Assembly: GCA_963924555.1 (NCBI GenBank)
Contig: OZ004596.1
Coordinates: 4,102,139 to 4,166,138 of the forward strand
DNA from: Crambe crambe
Lineage: Eukaryota > Porifera > Demospongiae > Poecilosclerida > Crambeidae
DNA: 64,000 bases
Reading direction: 5' to 3'
The notes below the pieces were generated by a model. The model searched no databases, had not been told where the DNA came from, and saw only the letters and a list, made by a program, of their open reading frames with translations. Shown in pieces: positions 48,762 through 60,860 of the stretch. The position numbers and the translations under genes were made by a program. Every line of letters starts with the position of its first letter. Position 1 is the stretch's first letter.

Positions 48762-48890
48762 TCAGAGAGTATGATGATAACTTCTAACTAGGGATAGCAC
48801 AGATGCCCCATTGGACTTAGTAAACTTACTTGGTTCATTCATACCGTCAGCAACTCCTAACTTGAAGACAGAACACCTTCAATGTGCTAG
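48762..48890 (+). mobile_element. Helitron-like 5' end fragment
   Basis: A|TCAGAGAGTATGATG...CTAGGGATAGCACAGATG starts at 48,762. It resembles the reverse-oriented fragment at 29,690-29,787 and lacks a recognisable 3' end. Confidence 0.5.
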
Positions 48891-48924
48891 GAGGACTCAT
48901 CTCATAGCATACTTCCGATCAAAA

Positions 48925-50600
48925 CGATCGCAAGATAGTTGCTTTTGTCAGTAGATCACTGTCAGATGTTGAACAGAGATATTCTCAAACAGAAAAGGAG
49001 GCACTCGCCATTGTCTGGGCGGTGGAACGTCTTCACTTGTATCTCTGCGGTGGTCATTTTCAACTCATAACAGATTGCAAGCCAGTGGAGTTGATTCTTA
49101 ATAATCCAAAATCAAAGCCACCTGCTTGAATTGAGAGATGGAATTTGCGTCTCCAAGAGTACGATTTCTCAGTTGTCCACACAAATGGAATCGACAATCC
49201 ATCTGATTTTCTGTCAAGGCATCCTAGTCAATATACAACTCCACAACAAGAGCAAATGGCTACAAGACATCTCCTCCCATGCTGTTCCCAAGGCAATGTC
49301 ACTATCTGAAATTGAGGAAGCAACGAAAGAGGATTTCACATTGCAGAAATTGGCAGACCTCATCCGCCGCCACCAATGGTTGAGATTCACTCAATGATCT
49401 ATCCGACCAGACAGGAGTGAATATGACTGAATTGAAGCACTTTTCAAAGATTAGTGAGGAATTGACAATGAATGACGAGGCCAGCATTATATTGAGAGGA
49501 TCTCGAATTGTCATGCCAGAAAAGTTAAGAGAAAGAGCAGTAAACATCGCTCATGAAGGCCATCATGGTATAGTAAAAATCAAGCAACTTATCAGAGATA
49601 CGTAGCTATGGTTTCCAGGTCTGGATGACGAAGTAAAGAAAGTTGTCAGTGACTGTTTAGCCTGTCAAGCAGATGGACTAGACCAACGTCCTGATCCATT
49701 GCAAATGTCTCCATTGCCACCAGACCCTTGGCATACTGATTTTTGCAGACCGTTCCCAACTGGAGAGTACAATTGATGCATACCTGAAGTTGACATAGTT
49801 GCAAAGGATCTACACATGGTATCCTAAAGATTGTCAGAAGTGACAATGGTCCACCTTTAATAAGTCATGAATTCAAGATATTCATGAATGAGTATGGCAT
49901 TCAACATCAACGGTGTACTCCCCTATGGCCACAGGCAGATTCAGAGGCTGAGCGGTTCATGAAACCATTGACAAAAGCTGTTCGTTCAGCTTGTTTAGAA
50001 GGATATGATTGGCACAAAGAGTTGTATGTTTTTCTACTTAACTATCGTGCTACACTACACGTGACCACAGGAGAATCTCCATCCAAATTACTTTTTAATC
50101 GTATGATCAAGACCAAACTTCCATAACTGGCACCAGAGAATAAATAAAGTGATAAAGACTTGCAACAAAAGGACAAAGGAGAAGATGAAGAGGTATGCTG
50201 ACAAGAAAAGCACAGCCATTGAAACTTGTAGTCAGAGATATGGCTTTGATGAAGCAAAAGAAACATACAAAATTCTCCAGCAAGTTTGATCCGGTGCCAT
50301 TTCAAGTTGTCCGATTGAAGGGTACTATGGTAACAGTTGTTCAAAATGGCAAATATGTAACTTGAAATGCATCTCTATTGAAAGCAATACACTGTCCTGG
50401 TAACACAGATATTGAAAGCAGTGAGGAAACTGATGATATTGTGGATGGTGATGAGAATGGTGTACAACCTTCAGCTGAAAACATGACTCCAGTGGGCAGA
50501 TGATACCCAACTCGTGAATGTCGAACCTTTCAGCGTTATGGTCAGAATATTTATGATCAGTAGTGTGTAACTCTCAAGTATTTATCAAAGAAGGGGAGGG
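48925..50600 (+). pseudogene. Degenerate Ty3/Gypsy RNase H-integrase remnant
   Basis: IVAFVSRSLSDVEQRYSQTE, KEALAIVWAVERLHLYLCGG and VVHTNGIDNPSDFLSRHP are the RNase H end. After several stops, LRERAVNIAHEGHHGIVKIK, LWFPGLDDEVKKVVSDCLAC (HHCC) and ISHEFKIFMNEYGIQHQRCT then QADSEAERFMKPL (DDE region) are the integrase. Multiple stops and frame shifts mark it as old. The order is the normal RNase H then integrase, so it is not from the Gmr1-type family in this window. Confidence 0.85.
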
Positions 50601-50673
50601 ATGTAGTGTTTAGTAATTTATATGGTTAGCTATGTACTGTATCATTAATTATCATCTAATAATAATTATGTAA
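50587..50673 (+). repeat. Polypurine tract and truncated 3' LTR of the Gypsy remnant
   Basis: AAAGAAGGGGAGGGA is followed by TGTAGTGTTTAGTAA at 50,602. The presumed LTR is cut at 50,673 by the Helitron-like array; its continuation after 62,323 could not be recognised. Confidence 0.5.
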
Positions 50674-51427
50674 TCAGAGAGTGCGGTAGCACTCTCTAAG
50701 TAGGGATGGCAGGTCAAAGTCCATAGGACAGTATAAACTAAAAACTCTTCTTTCTCTTCTACTCTCACTCTACAGGTTCTCAGAAGGCTACAGTAAAGAA
50801 GAGAGGAGAATGTTCAAAAGCCGAAAATTCATTCGCCAACATAAGAAAAAAACGAGTTCTAAAATTGACTTTTCGTTCTTTTTCTTTATAATCAGAGAGT
50901 GCGCTAGCACTCTCTAAGTAGGGATGGCGGGTCAAAGGTCATAAGACTGTATAAACTAAAAACTCTTCTTTCTCTTCTACCTTTATTCCACAGGTTCTCA
51001 GAAGGCTACAGTGAATTATTACATCTACAAAGAAGAGAGGAGAATGTTCAAAGACCAAAAATTCATTCGCTAACATGAGAAAAAAACGATGTCTAAAATT
51101 GACTTTTGTTCTTTTTCTTTATAATAATAATAATAATAAGATCGACGTACCGGTGTCGGAGTGTAGAATGTCCCCCCGTGCAGAATGTCCCCCCGGACAG
51201 TCTACACTAGTGCGGAGAGCCTCCGGGGGACACTCTACACTAGTGTAGAATGTCCTTTCTAGTGTGAAGTGTCCCACCTCGCCAAGACAAAGGGAAGATC
51301 AGAATGGTGTAGAAAAAGTAGTAAAAAGGTGTTAAACTCTACAAAGGTAGGCAACAGCCATAGCTAGCTATATAGCCACTAGCTTTATTAATAGCTGGAT
51401 GCAGAAAACTTGATATCAGTGTCTAAG

Positions 51428-54400
51428 ATGACTACTATTCTGAATGATTATGAAGCTATATATAATTTTCTTTTCAACCATGTGTATCCTGAGGGCTTCA
51501 GCAAAGTTCAGAAGAGAGCTCTGAGAAGAAAGGCCAGTGATAATTATAAAGTGGATAGGGGACAGTTGTTCTATAAAAAGAGTGGGACCCAGAATTGGAA
51601 GCAAGTCCCTCGAACCAACAGGGAAAGGAGGAGGATATTAGAAACCTGCCATGGACTTCCTGAAGGTAAAACTCCATGGCTAACTAGCCATAGCATTGTA
51701 ATAATTATGGACAAAAATCTTTGTTAATAAAATTAATAGTTGCATGAATACATGCAGCTGCAAGCTAAAAAAAATTCTTTTGGTTATTTTATGTAGGTGG
51801 CCATCTTGGTCGGGATAAAACTTATTACAAAATTTCTGAGCGCTTTTTTTGGAAGAGTCTGTGGGCTGATGTTGATGAACACGTCAAAACTTGTCCAGTA
51901 TGTCAGACAACAAATGATGCAAAATTTGTAAAACAAGGTGCAGCACTTCACCCTATCCCGGTCAAGCCAAAAGTATGGAGACAGGTATGAAAATATTTAG
52001 CACAGCTATAGCTACAGTTGTATACACATGATCAATTGGGTAGCAAAACTCTCTGTGCAGCTACCTTATAAGCTTGTGTTTTGAGACGAATCTTACACTC
52101 TTTTTCATATAGCTATATATTATAGCTACGTAGCTAGCTACAGCATTCCCAAAGCTTAAGTAGTTTTTTTTTTTAGTTTTGATATATTTATCAATTTTGG
52201 TGGACTTATCCAAAATTTTTAGGTGGGTATTGACTTGATTGGACCCCTTCCTGAAACAAAAGCCGGGAATAAGTACATCATTACTCTAGTGGACTTTTTT
52301 TCCAAATGGCCAGAGGCAGCAGCTCTACCAGATAAGAAGGCTGATGGTGTAGCTCTATTCCTATATCAGATGGTTTGCAGGTACATATTGCTATAATGGG
52401 CTAATAGTGCTAATTATAATTACCAACATTAGATATGGCTGTACAAAGATATTGATATCAGACCAGGGCAGAGAGTTTGTAAATGAAGTGAACAAGACTC
52501 TCTGCAGAAAATTCAAAACAGATCACCGTATCTCTACTGCTTATCATCCGCAAACGAATGGTTTGGTTGAAAGATACAACCAAACACTCCAGCGATCTCT
52601 TGTGAAGCTAGTCAACAAGGAACAGAACGACTGGGACAAGTTTATAGATGGTGTGTTGTTTGCTTATAGGACTTCAAAACAGAAATCTACTGATGTGACC
52701 CCCTTTGAGCTGATGTATTGCAGGTATGTCCTTATCTGGGCATTACTATAGAATAACTATCTGGGTTCATGTGGAAAAAATGAATCATCAAATTAATATA
52801 TAATGACTTGGTTTGGGGGGGGGGGCATGGCCCCTCCGGCCTTCCTATTCCTACTTGTGTTTTATTGTGTTACCTTCATGCATATAAAAAAATAGGAAAC
52901 CAATTCTTCCAATTGAAAGGGAACTCACTCAGAGCGATGACACTGATACAAGCAATGATGAAGCTAAGCAAAATATTAGTAAATACTGTGATGACATGCT
53001 GAAACTGAGGAAAGATCTGTTTTCTAAAGCAAACAAAAAAATAAAGAATGCTCAGGGACGCTACAAAAGAGATTATGATAAAAAATACCACTATGTGAAG
53101 GTGTGTAATAAAAAATAACAGTGACATCATGATATGTTTTTCCTGCAGAAACTTGATATAGGTGCACTGGTACTTCTGCGTAATTGTGTACGTGATGGGC
53201 GAAAGGGTGACAAGCTCACCAAGCGTTGGCTGGGCCCCTACAGAATTAATGAACATATGGGGAAAGGAGTATATCGACTAGAAAATGCTTCCAGTGGTAA
53301 AATTCTAAAGAAGGCATTTAATTCATGCAGGTAAGGTATCATGTTATAAGGATGCATTTCAATATAACTGTAAAAGACACATGCAGCCCTTAATTTTGTT
53401 TTTGTATTTGTTGTAGATTGAAGTTATATTACCCACGTCCTTTATTGAAGCCAATACTACAAAATAATGGCGACATTTTTCAACTTCATTCATCCGACTC
53501 TTCAAATGAGAATACACTGGTGACAACACCACAGATACCAGCTAATTCTTTCTCTGATGACTCCATTCCTCCACTTCCACCTCCACTATCTCCCCTAAAT
53601 CCTCCCTCATGTGTTACCAAGAAGCGGTTAATATTACATGACTCATTCTATGATGATACCAATGGTGACCTAATATATACGTATATATAGCTAATAATTA
53701 TCATAGCTAATTTATAACTTTTAATAAAGCTCCAGGAAGCAATACCATGCCTATTCCAGAAGCTACTCCTCAACATTCACCTCCAATGCCCCTCTTTAAA
53801 GCTGTTGAAAATAAATCAAGGAGCTGTGATGACAAGAATATTAATGGTTAGTTTACATGCATGATTTCATTCCAAATTTAACATGGCAACTTTGCACAGA
53901 TCTTAGTTCACAAGTTTGGGATAATAAAGAAGTAAGCAGACCAACAGGATTCCTAACAAGTAGTCCTAAACACACAGAAAGATTTCCTCAAGATTTTGTT
54001 CCTATTTCTGACAAAGAACCTTCAGCTATCATGGAAACAAATGAGTGTCAGAAACAAGGTAAATAAGATAAAGCCATGCATTCATGCATGTATCCCATGC
54101 ATATTTTGATTTCATAGCTATGGTGATCAACAAGCAACAAGCTGTATCCCCTGTGCTTCAACAACTTAATAAAGATAAATTGCTATCTTTAGTTTCAGAG
54201 CAATTGGACAGAATGAATAATTCGAAGGTTGGCACTAGTATTTTTAGTAATCAGATAGCTAATTTAGTTATATGTTTTTATAGCCTTCTGAGAAGGAGTA
54301 CAATAACTATTCATGTAAAAGACGCAGTGAGTTGTTATTACCTAGCTATAGCTATTGCAATGCTGGAAATTAGCTATATTTATTATTATTTTGTAGATGA

Positions 54401-56060
54401 ACTTAAACATTTGAGCAATTCTATAACCTGCCTCACAAGCCACCAGTATCATGTTGTCACTGAATATATTGTGTCCAAAGTTTGTGCCAAGAATATAAAG
54501 GTATTTGCAACCGTTACGGCATGTATATAGTTTCTAGTCCACTGATTATCATTATTTCTTAGCATTTCTCATTTGCCATGGATGTTATATATCCCAAAAT
54601 ATTGCAAAACATCGTTATGAATATATTTAAATGTACGAGTGATGAGGTATGGTATAATCTATCATAGACATAATAGCTAGCTAATAATTAATTAATTTTA
54701 ATAGGCATTGCATTTGATGCACATGCACAAGAGAAAAGAAGAGCCTGAACTTCACATACAATCAGGTTATTAATAGCTAATAACTGTGTGAACTACATAA
54801 TAATATTATTATTGTTATAGGCATATTACATTCTAGTGTCTATGAGTATGTAAAAAAGAAAAGAAAGCTACACACAGGTATCTGTACAAAGGCTTAGCCA
54901 TTGATTTAGTTAGCTATTCAATGAATGATATGTACACAGCATGAACACACCCAGCCCCTTGGTCATTCACTATAACTGCTATCTGAAATTTGAAGAATCT
55001 AGAAAGTTATAGCAGTTACAGTAAATGATTAAGGGGCAAGGTGAATGCAAATGGACTTTAGCTACACTTCATGCAAGCTATGCTATTTTTTGCTTCATTA
55101 TAGATTTAGCCGAGGAAGAAGTATCATCTACAGAGAATGAAGAGAAAAATAAAGTCCACTATTGTCAGCAGAAAGGTAGCTTATGTTATCACTCTAGAGT
55201 TGGTGATAATATTTTTATATTAATATTTTTTGGACAATACAGAAATTATCGATTTGACAAAAGGATGTGAAAATTACAGGCCTATCCAGTATTGGATAAA
55301 ACATCTGAACCTATACCCTGAAGATAAGAGTACCTTATTGGAAGGGAAGTGGCTAACTGATTCCATTGTCACTGCTGCACAATGCTTATTAAAGGAGAAA
55401 TATAAGCATGTTGGAGGTTTAGAGCCTATTATGACATGTACATTCGATATTCAGAGGGGTAACTTTATTCAGATTCTGAACGTATATGGTTCTCACTGGA
55501 TCACTGTAGCAAATGGCTGTTCTTCTGGTTCAGTTAATGTTTATGACAGTCTGCCAAATTGTGCACTCTACAGTCATACGAAGAAGCAACTTGCTTCCAT
55601 CCTCTGCAGCAAAGACAAAAAAATATCTGTTAATTTCATTGATGTCCAAACCCAGAGCGGTGGTAATGACTGTGGTCTGTTTTCTATAGCATTTGCAGCT
55701 TCACTTTGTGCAGGTGAGCCTGAGTTTCTTGCCAGTATTTCATTGATCTTTTACTTGGCATGTGTAGGTGAGAATCCATCTGAGCTGCACTACATTCAGC
55801 ATGACTTCCGTAACCATTTATTCAAGTGCCTAGAAGCTAATCTGGTTACTCCATTTCCCCGGAGAAATCGGAAAAGAAAGGGTGGGAATCGTGGCCAAAC
55901 CAGTTTTGGAATTTTTTGTACTTGTAGGCTGCCTGCATATGGTAAAATGATATCGTGTAGTTCTTGCCATGAGTGGTTTCACCGAAAATGTGTTGTAGCA
56001 CCAACTGAAGTATGGAGAAGGAAGGAAGTAGATTGGTACTGTAATTCATGTATAAAATAG
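51428..56060 (+). CDS. Ginger transposase: integrase, GPY/F, ULP1-like protease, PHD finger
   Basis: About 18 exons with GT-AG introns read through without a stop. The first are 51,428-51,665, 51,797-51,984, 52,223-52,380, 52,433-52,723, 52,896-53,100, 53,149-53,330 and 53,417 to about 53,664. Exon 2 completes an HHCC zinc finger (GGHLGRDKTYY...HVKTCPVCQ). DDE residues are in VGIDLIGPLP, ISDQGREFVNE and NGLVERYNQTL. The GPY/F module is LTKRWLGPYRINEHMGKGVY. Small acidic exons follow (53.7-55.2 kb). The last exons (about 55,243-56,060) give a C48/ULP1 cysteine protease (GSHWITVA, VYDSLPN, TQSGGNDCGLFS) and a C-terminal PHD finger (FCTCRLPAYGKMISCSSCHE to WYCNSCIK). The intact catalytic residues suggest recent activity. 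It is 7-9 kb from any host exon. Confidence 0.88.
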
Positions 56061-56579
56061 CTAAAGCTATTCCAATCAATGTACACATTATCACTACTAA
56101 AATATTTGCTGTAGCCAAGTTTCATAACAGTGGCAGAGACCTACTGTATTGATATTTTTTAAATGAACAACAATTTTTTTCCAAGTCAAACAGCAGCTAT
56201 AGCTAGCTAGTTATAACATGCATGAAACATGGTCATGCAGACTTCTTATTAGCTAGCTGATGACTTCTTATTAGCTAGCTGAATCTTAGAGGACACTCAG
56301 ATTGCATGACTAAAATTCAGGATATATTTAGGCATTCTAGCTACTGTAAGACTGTTCATAGTGGTAACAGGGAATCATTGCATCTCTGAAACAAGCTCTA
56401 TTGTCAGAGGAGCCATAGCCCCTAGCTCTACTGATGCCTCTTTGCATCCTTTTATTTCTACTTTTTTAAAAAGGGGGGAAAGCTTTACACTAAGAGGGGA
56501 GCTAGTTCAAGAATAAAGAGTGTAAAAATCAAGTCCAGCCATAAGGTAGCTCATAAGTTATCACACTAGCTGATAATAA

Positions 56580-56775
56580 TTATGATAGATTCAACAAAAG
56601 GATCATGAAAATTCAGTGTTGGATAGCTATTCCATGAAGATAACAGTAGCCACTGATTCCATTGTCACTGCTGCACAATGGAGGTTCCGAGCCTATGTAT
56701 TATGACATACAGTCATATGAAGAAGTACCTTGCTTCCATTCTCTAAAGCAATAACAAAAATATCAGTTAGTTCAT
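56580..56775 (+). pseudogene. Partial duplicate of the Ginger protease region
   Basis: The sequence repeats, with deletions and changes, pieces of 55,240-55,640: TTCAACAAAAGGAT, GATTCCATTGTCACTGCTGC and CATA(C/T)GAAGAAG...CTTGCTTCCAT. It lies downstream of the stop of the intact gene and has no open frame. It is an internal duplication inside the transposon. Confidence 0.75.
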
Positions 56776-57105
56776 TTTGTACACTCGTAGCTCACTATAG
56801 TATCACCACCTATAAATCGTTCTTCAATTTCATAAGAGTGGCAAAGATTATCGATTCACTTAAATTCGGTTGTTGTTTTTTTGTTTTATTGCTGTTTTTT
56901 TTTTTTTGTTTTTTTTTGCTTTTGGGGGGTGTTGTTTTATTTTGCAAGCCAAAACAGCAGACATGATCAGGGTTCTTAGTAAAAAGCTGAATTCAGGAGA
57001 CATTAGATGTTCTAGCTACATGCAGTGTTCATACACTCAGTGGTAGCTATAACAGATTTTCAAATTCATAATAAAAATAAGATTTGGTTCAACTGTTAAA
57101 GAGCC

Positions 57106-57299
57106 CTAGGGGGACACTCTGCCCTAGTGTAGAATGTCCTAGGGGGGGACAGTCTACACTAAGGGGGGACACTCTGCCCTAGTGTAGAATGTCCTAGGGG
57201 GGACATTCTATACTAGGGTAGAGTGTCCGGGGGACAGTCTACACTAGGGTAGAGTGTCCGGGGGGACAATTTTTAGAGGGGACAATCTACACTATGACA
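57106..57299 (+). repeat. Right terminal array of the Ginger element
   Basis: Alternating words GGGGGACA(C/G)TCT and CTA(C/G)(A/C)CTAG(T/G)GTAGA are repeated about six times. The left end (51,154-51,280) has the complementary set. Such arrays are plausible transposase-binding sites (inference). Confidence 0.8.
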
Positions 57300-57675
57300 C
57301 CGGCTTACTGGCTATAGTCATCAAAATTCTGCTTTGGCCATCTGTTAGAGCGGCACCTAGAGGCTGATCTTTTGCTATTAGTTTTGACTAAGGCTCTACT
57401 TCACTATTCGAGCACTCGGAACACTAGCTAAATCTTTCGACGCCATTTTGAAGCGCATGTCGGTAGGGGACGGGGTTATGGGCGGAGCCACGTAAGGTTC
57501 TTAAGTTTAGCTAGCTAAGCTTAGCTAGGTCTTCAGTTTAATCGTCTAGCTAGCTATTTATTCTTATCTGATGATGTTCCAGTCACTCCTTGCTGAATTA
57601 CAGTGCTCACCCTCAATTCTTTTATACATACACAAACTAATATTCAACTTCAAGAACTAAGAAAAAAGGATAGAA

Positions 57676-57923
57676 ACAAGTGAGTGCAAAAAATTTCTTC
57701 TAAATAAAAAGGTTAAGTAGGGATAGCCTAAAATCTAGCTGGGCTATATAATGTACTGCAGCCTCGTATGAATACAATCCCTACTTTTTACAACTGCTAT
57801 AGGTAGCTATAGGTAGTGGATGTAAATGCATACGAGGCTGCAGTACATTATATAGCCCAGCTAGATTTTAGGCTATCCCTACTTAACCTTTTTATTTAGA
57901 AGAAATTTTTTGCACTCACTTGT
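57676..57923. repeat. Palindrome (H1 family) at the end of the split B unit
   Basis: ACAAGTGAGTGC...GCACTCACTTGT. The right arm has lost the TGTAGGGATTGTATT segment present in the left arm, so the arms are unequal. Confidence 0.85.
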
Positions 57924-58158
57924 CAGAGAGTGCGGTAGCACTCTCTAAGTAGGGATGGCAGGTCAAAGTCCATAGGACAGTATAAACTAAAAACTCTTCT
58001 TTCTCTTCTACCCTTACTCTACAGGTTCTCAGAAGGCTACAGTGAATTATTATATCTACAAAGAAGAGAGGAGAATGTTCAAAAGCCAAAAATTCATTCG
58101 CCAACATAAGAAAAAAACGAGTTCTAAAATTGACTTTTCGTTCTTTTTCTTTATAATA

Positions 58159-59356
58159 GTGATACCGGGCTATTTTTAAAAATACTATGAAACTATAAAT
58201 TCATTTCTTAAAAATATTAAGCTCTTTTTCCTCAGCCAGATAAACTTTATCCGATAAAAATCCATCCAGTAGAAGCAGAGATACGTAACATTTTACAATT
58301 GAAATTGTACAGGAAAATTTTACTTTCTTTTAATTAAGAAAATGGCACCTTTCCAAAGTAGGTTAAAGGTCATTATAGCTAATAGTACTGCAATCTTTTG
58401 CTCGTATCTTAGGATCTACTAGATGGATTTTCTTCAAACAAAGTTCATATGGAAGAGTAAGAAAATGACTATAGAACTAAGGGTAAATTTAATGTAGTCT
58501 GGATAACACCAGACTAGTAGGAACTGTTGTACAATTGTTGTCCTAGAGTCTGTCTCTATTTTGAATGTACACAACATTAACAAAGTTAGGAACTTCAGTA
58601 GATCTACCCTCCCCATGTAAAACGTGTTTTTGATTGCTCATTTCAAATTTACTGTATTACAGCTTTGCTATATTTTAGAATTTGTGGCATTAAGTCTGCA
58701 ATTTATGCTGCCAAGCTTTGCAGTGGACAGTGATTGATGTTCAAAGTCATGTACAGGATCTAGGAGCTTTGCTGTTATTAAGGAACAGACTGCAGCATTA
58801 CTCCACAGCCAGAACTGATTTATGTTGTTCAGAGATTGATTCAGAATTCAAGCATTTTTCATCACTTTTATTTTACATTAAAATATGTACTATGGGGGTG
58901 AGGCTATTCACCTGAGGCAGCACAGATTCAAATTAAGTGGGAAAGGGTTGAGGTCATGAACTTTGACCCATCAGTTATATAAGTTGAATGCCTTATCCTT
59001 CTTGCGTGCCTTCTTTTCCGCTTGATACAAGAAGGTATCCAAGGTACCAGGATCAGTTTTTGATGCAGTTTCCAAAAAATATGGTTTCATGACCTGTTCA
59101 AGTGTTATATCATAAGAAAATCGAAATTTAAATATGTTTTTGAACATCAAATCTAAATTTAGCACTCTATCTAAAAGAAACTGTCACAGTTAGATTCTCT
59201 AGAATATTAGGATTCTGTTGATATGTTTTTTTCCTGGATTTCTTTGGATCTGGACCTTCGCAGCCAGGTTATATCTTGGTCACTTTTGGTGCCGTCCTGC
59301 AGTATTATTTTTACGTATAAAAAATTGACCCCGCCCACCATAGCATCCGGTATCAC
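58159..59356. mobile_element. TA-flanked TIR element (Tc1/mariner-like size and ends), 1,198 bp
   Basis: The ends are GTGATACCGG and CCGGTATCAC, both bounded by TA (58,157-58,158 and 59,357-59,358). It interrupts the A/TAA part of the Helitron-like array. Inside there is no transposase; only short chance frames are open. TA duplication suggests mobilisation by a Tc1/mariner-type or pogo transposase. Confidence 0.75.
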
Positions 59357-59381
59357 TATTTATAATAATAATAATGTATAA

Positions 59382-60839
59382 GATCGACGTACCGACTTAC
59401 TGGCTATAGTCATCAAAATTCTGCTTTGGCCATCTGTTAGAGCGGCACCTAGAGGCTGATCTTTTGCTATTAGTTTTTACTAAGGCTCTACTTCACTATT
59501 CGATAGCACTCGGAACACAGCTGCTAATCTTTCTACGCCATTTTGAAGGGGGCGGGGCTTATGGGCGGAGCCACGTAAGCTTAAGTTTAGCTATAGCCAA
59601 GGTCTTCATTATCTGATGATGTTCCAGTCACTCCTTGCTGAATTACAGTACAGATGCTCATCCTATAGTAGCATTATAGCCAGTACTGTAGTGTAGTCAG
59701 CTCACTTCACCATGCCGTGTACATGTCATTTACATTGCTGTTGCTGTAAAGTTTTATATCAACAAAACTTAAATAGCTAAACAAATTCTTCAACCAGAGA
59801 CACTGTATGTACCTACAAAACAGGTTTATGTAGAGCTGGCTTTGTATAGTACTATACTGTAGCCTCCCTCATTCAACTTCAAGCACTAAGAAAAAGGATA
59901 GAAACAAGTGAGCGTAAAAAATTTCTTCAAATAAAAAGGTTAAGTAGGGATAGCCTAAAATCTAGCTGGGCTATCTATAATGTGCTGCAGCCTCGTATGA
60001 AAAAAATCTTCGCGATATTACCTCATAAAAGGGGTGGGGCAATTAATAGCAGTTCTCCTCATATAACACCTGCACAGGATGTGGCCATTTGATGGCATCC
60101 ACTATTATGATCACTACACCAAATGCATAAACTCCCCATACTCCTCCCTCAAGCAAGACATACGTACCATCTCAATAATTATTTCAGTGATCACATATGT
60201 AACAATTAGCTAATGCTGTTCACTTTTTAAAATGTTCACTCCTTTCAGTACTCCATTACACTGCAGATGATCATCCTTCAAACTCTCCTCCCTGAACAGA
60301 ATGAAATACTGATCATTAAATAAATTTAGTTCAATCAAGGAAGCCTTTAGTGTCTATCAATTTTCATAATCACAAAGAAAAAGAATGCAAACAAGTGAAT
60401 GTAAAAAATTTCTTCGAAATAAAAATGTGAAGTAGGGATGCTATTATAACTGCAGCTTCATTATGAAAACCAAGTACTGCAGCATCGAAGCAGTATGGCC
60501 CAAAAATCTAGCTGGAATATGTATTATAACTGCATGCAAGAGAGTGAACTTAGTGAAGTGACCCTTACCCATCATCAAGTACAAGATATTATTCCTACTT
60601 CACTCCCTTGGCCCTTGATCATGGGAGTGAAGTAGGAATAATATCTTGTACTTGATGATGGGTAAGGGTCACTTCACTAAGTTCACTCTCTTGCATGCAG
60701 TTATAATACATATTCCAGCTAGATTTTTGGGCCATACTGCTTCGATGCTGCAGTACTTGGTTTTCATAATGAAGCTGCAGTTATAATAGCATCCCTACTT
60801 CACATTTTTATTTCGAAGAAATTTTTTGCATTCACTTGT
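59382..60839 (+). repeat. Long B unit, first tandem copy
   Basis: GATCGACGTACCGACTTACT to TTGCATTCACTTGT. It is repeated almost unchanged at 60,861-62,324 (offset 1,479-1,485 bp), separated by a short TAA tract. The body contains the usual B-unit words (GGGCGGGGCTTATGGGCGGA) plus about 350 bp not found in the H1 units. Confidence 0.9.
60391..60839. repeat. Palindrome, 217-bp arms
   Basis: ACAAGTGAATGTAAAAAATT... at 60,391-60,607 returns as its near-exact reverse complement at 60,623-60,839 around a 15-base spacer. It is the longest perfect-looking inverted repeat in the window. Confidence 0.93.
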
Positions 60840-60860
60840 AATAATAATAATAATGTATAA

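Larger units (their letters stand above)
51154..57299 (+). mobile_element. Complete Ginger-type (Ginger1-like) DNA transposon, 6,146 bp
   Basis: The ends are TGTCGGAGTGTAGAATGTCC and, inverted, TGTCATAGTGTAGATTGTCC. Both sides are bounded by CCGG (51,150-51,153 and 57,300-57,303), and joining the flanks restores the ACCGGCTTACTGG of other B units, so CCGG is the target duplication. The element carries one plus-strand, multi-exon gene with a Gypsy-like integrase, GPY/F module, ULP1-type protease and PHD finger. This combination, with 4-bp duplications and TGT termini, is what has been described for Ginger transposons. Terminal regions are arrays of TGTCCCCC/CTACACTAG words. Confidence 0.9.

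Noticed and set aside
20285-51130. CRISPR-like interpretation of the repeated AGAGAGTGC...GCACTCTCT hairpin words
   Set aside because: The repeats are not evenly spaced with unique spacers; they are the 5' ends of dispersed transposon copies in a eukaryotic genome.
51154-57299. Reading the Ginger gene as a Gypsy retrotransposon or a domesticated host integrase
   Set aside because: No reverse transcriptase, RNase H, LTR or polypurine tract is present. Inverted ends and a CCGG duplication in a known repeat show a cut-and-paste element.
57916-58107. Short minus-strand frame in the A unit
   Set aside because: It is present only because the A repeat is open there. There is no family match, and other A units do not conserve it.
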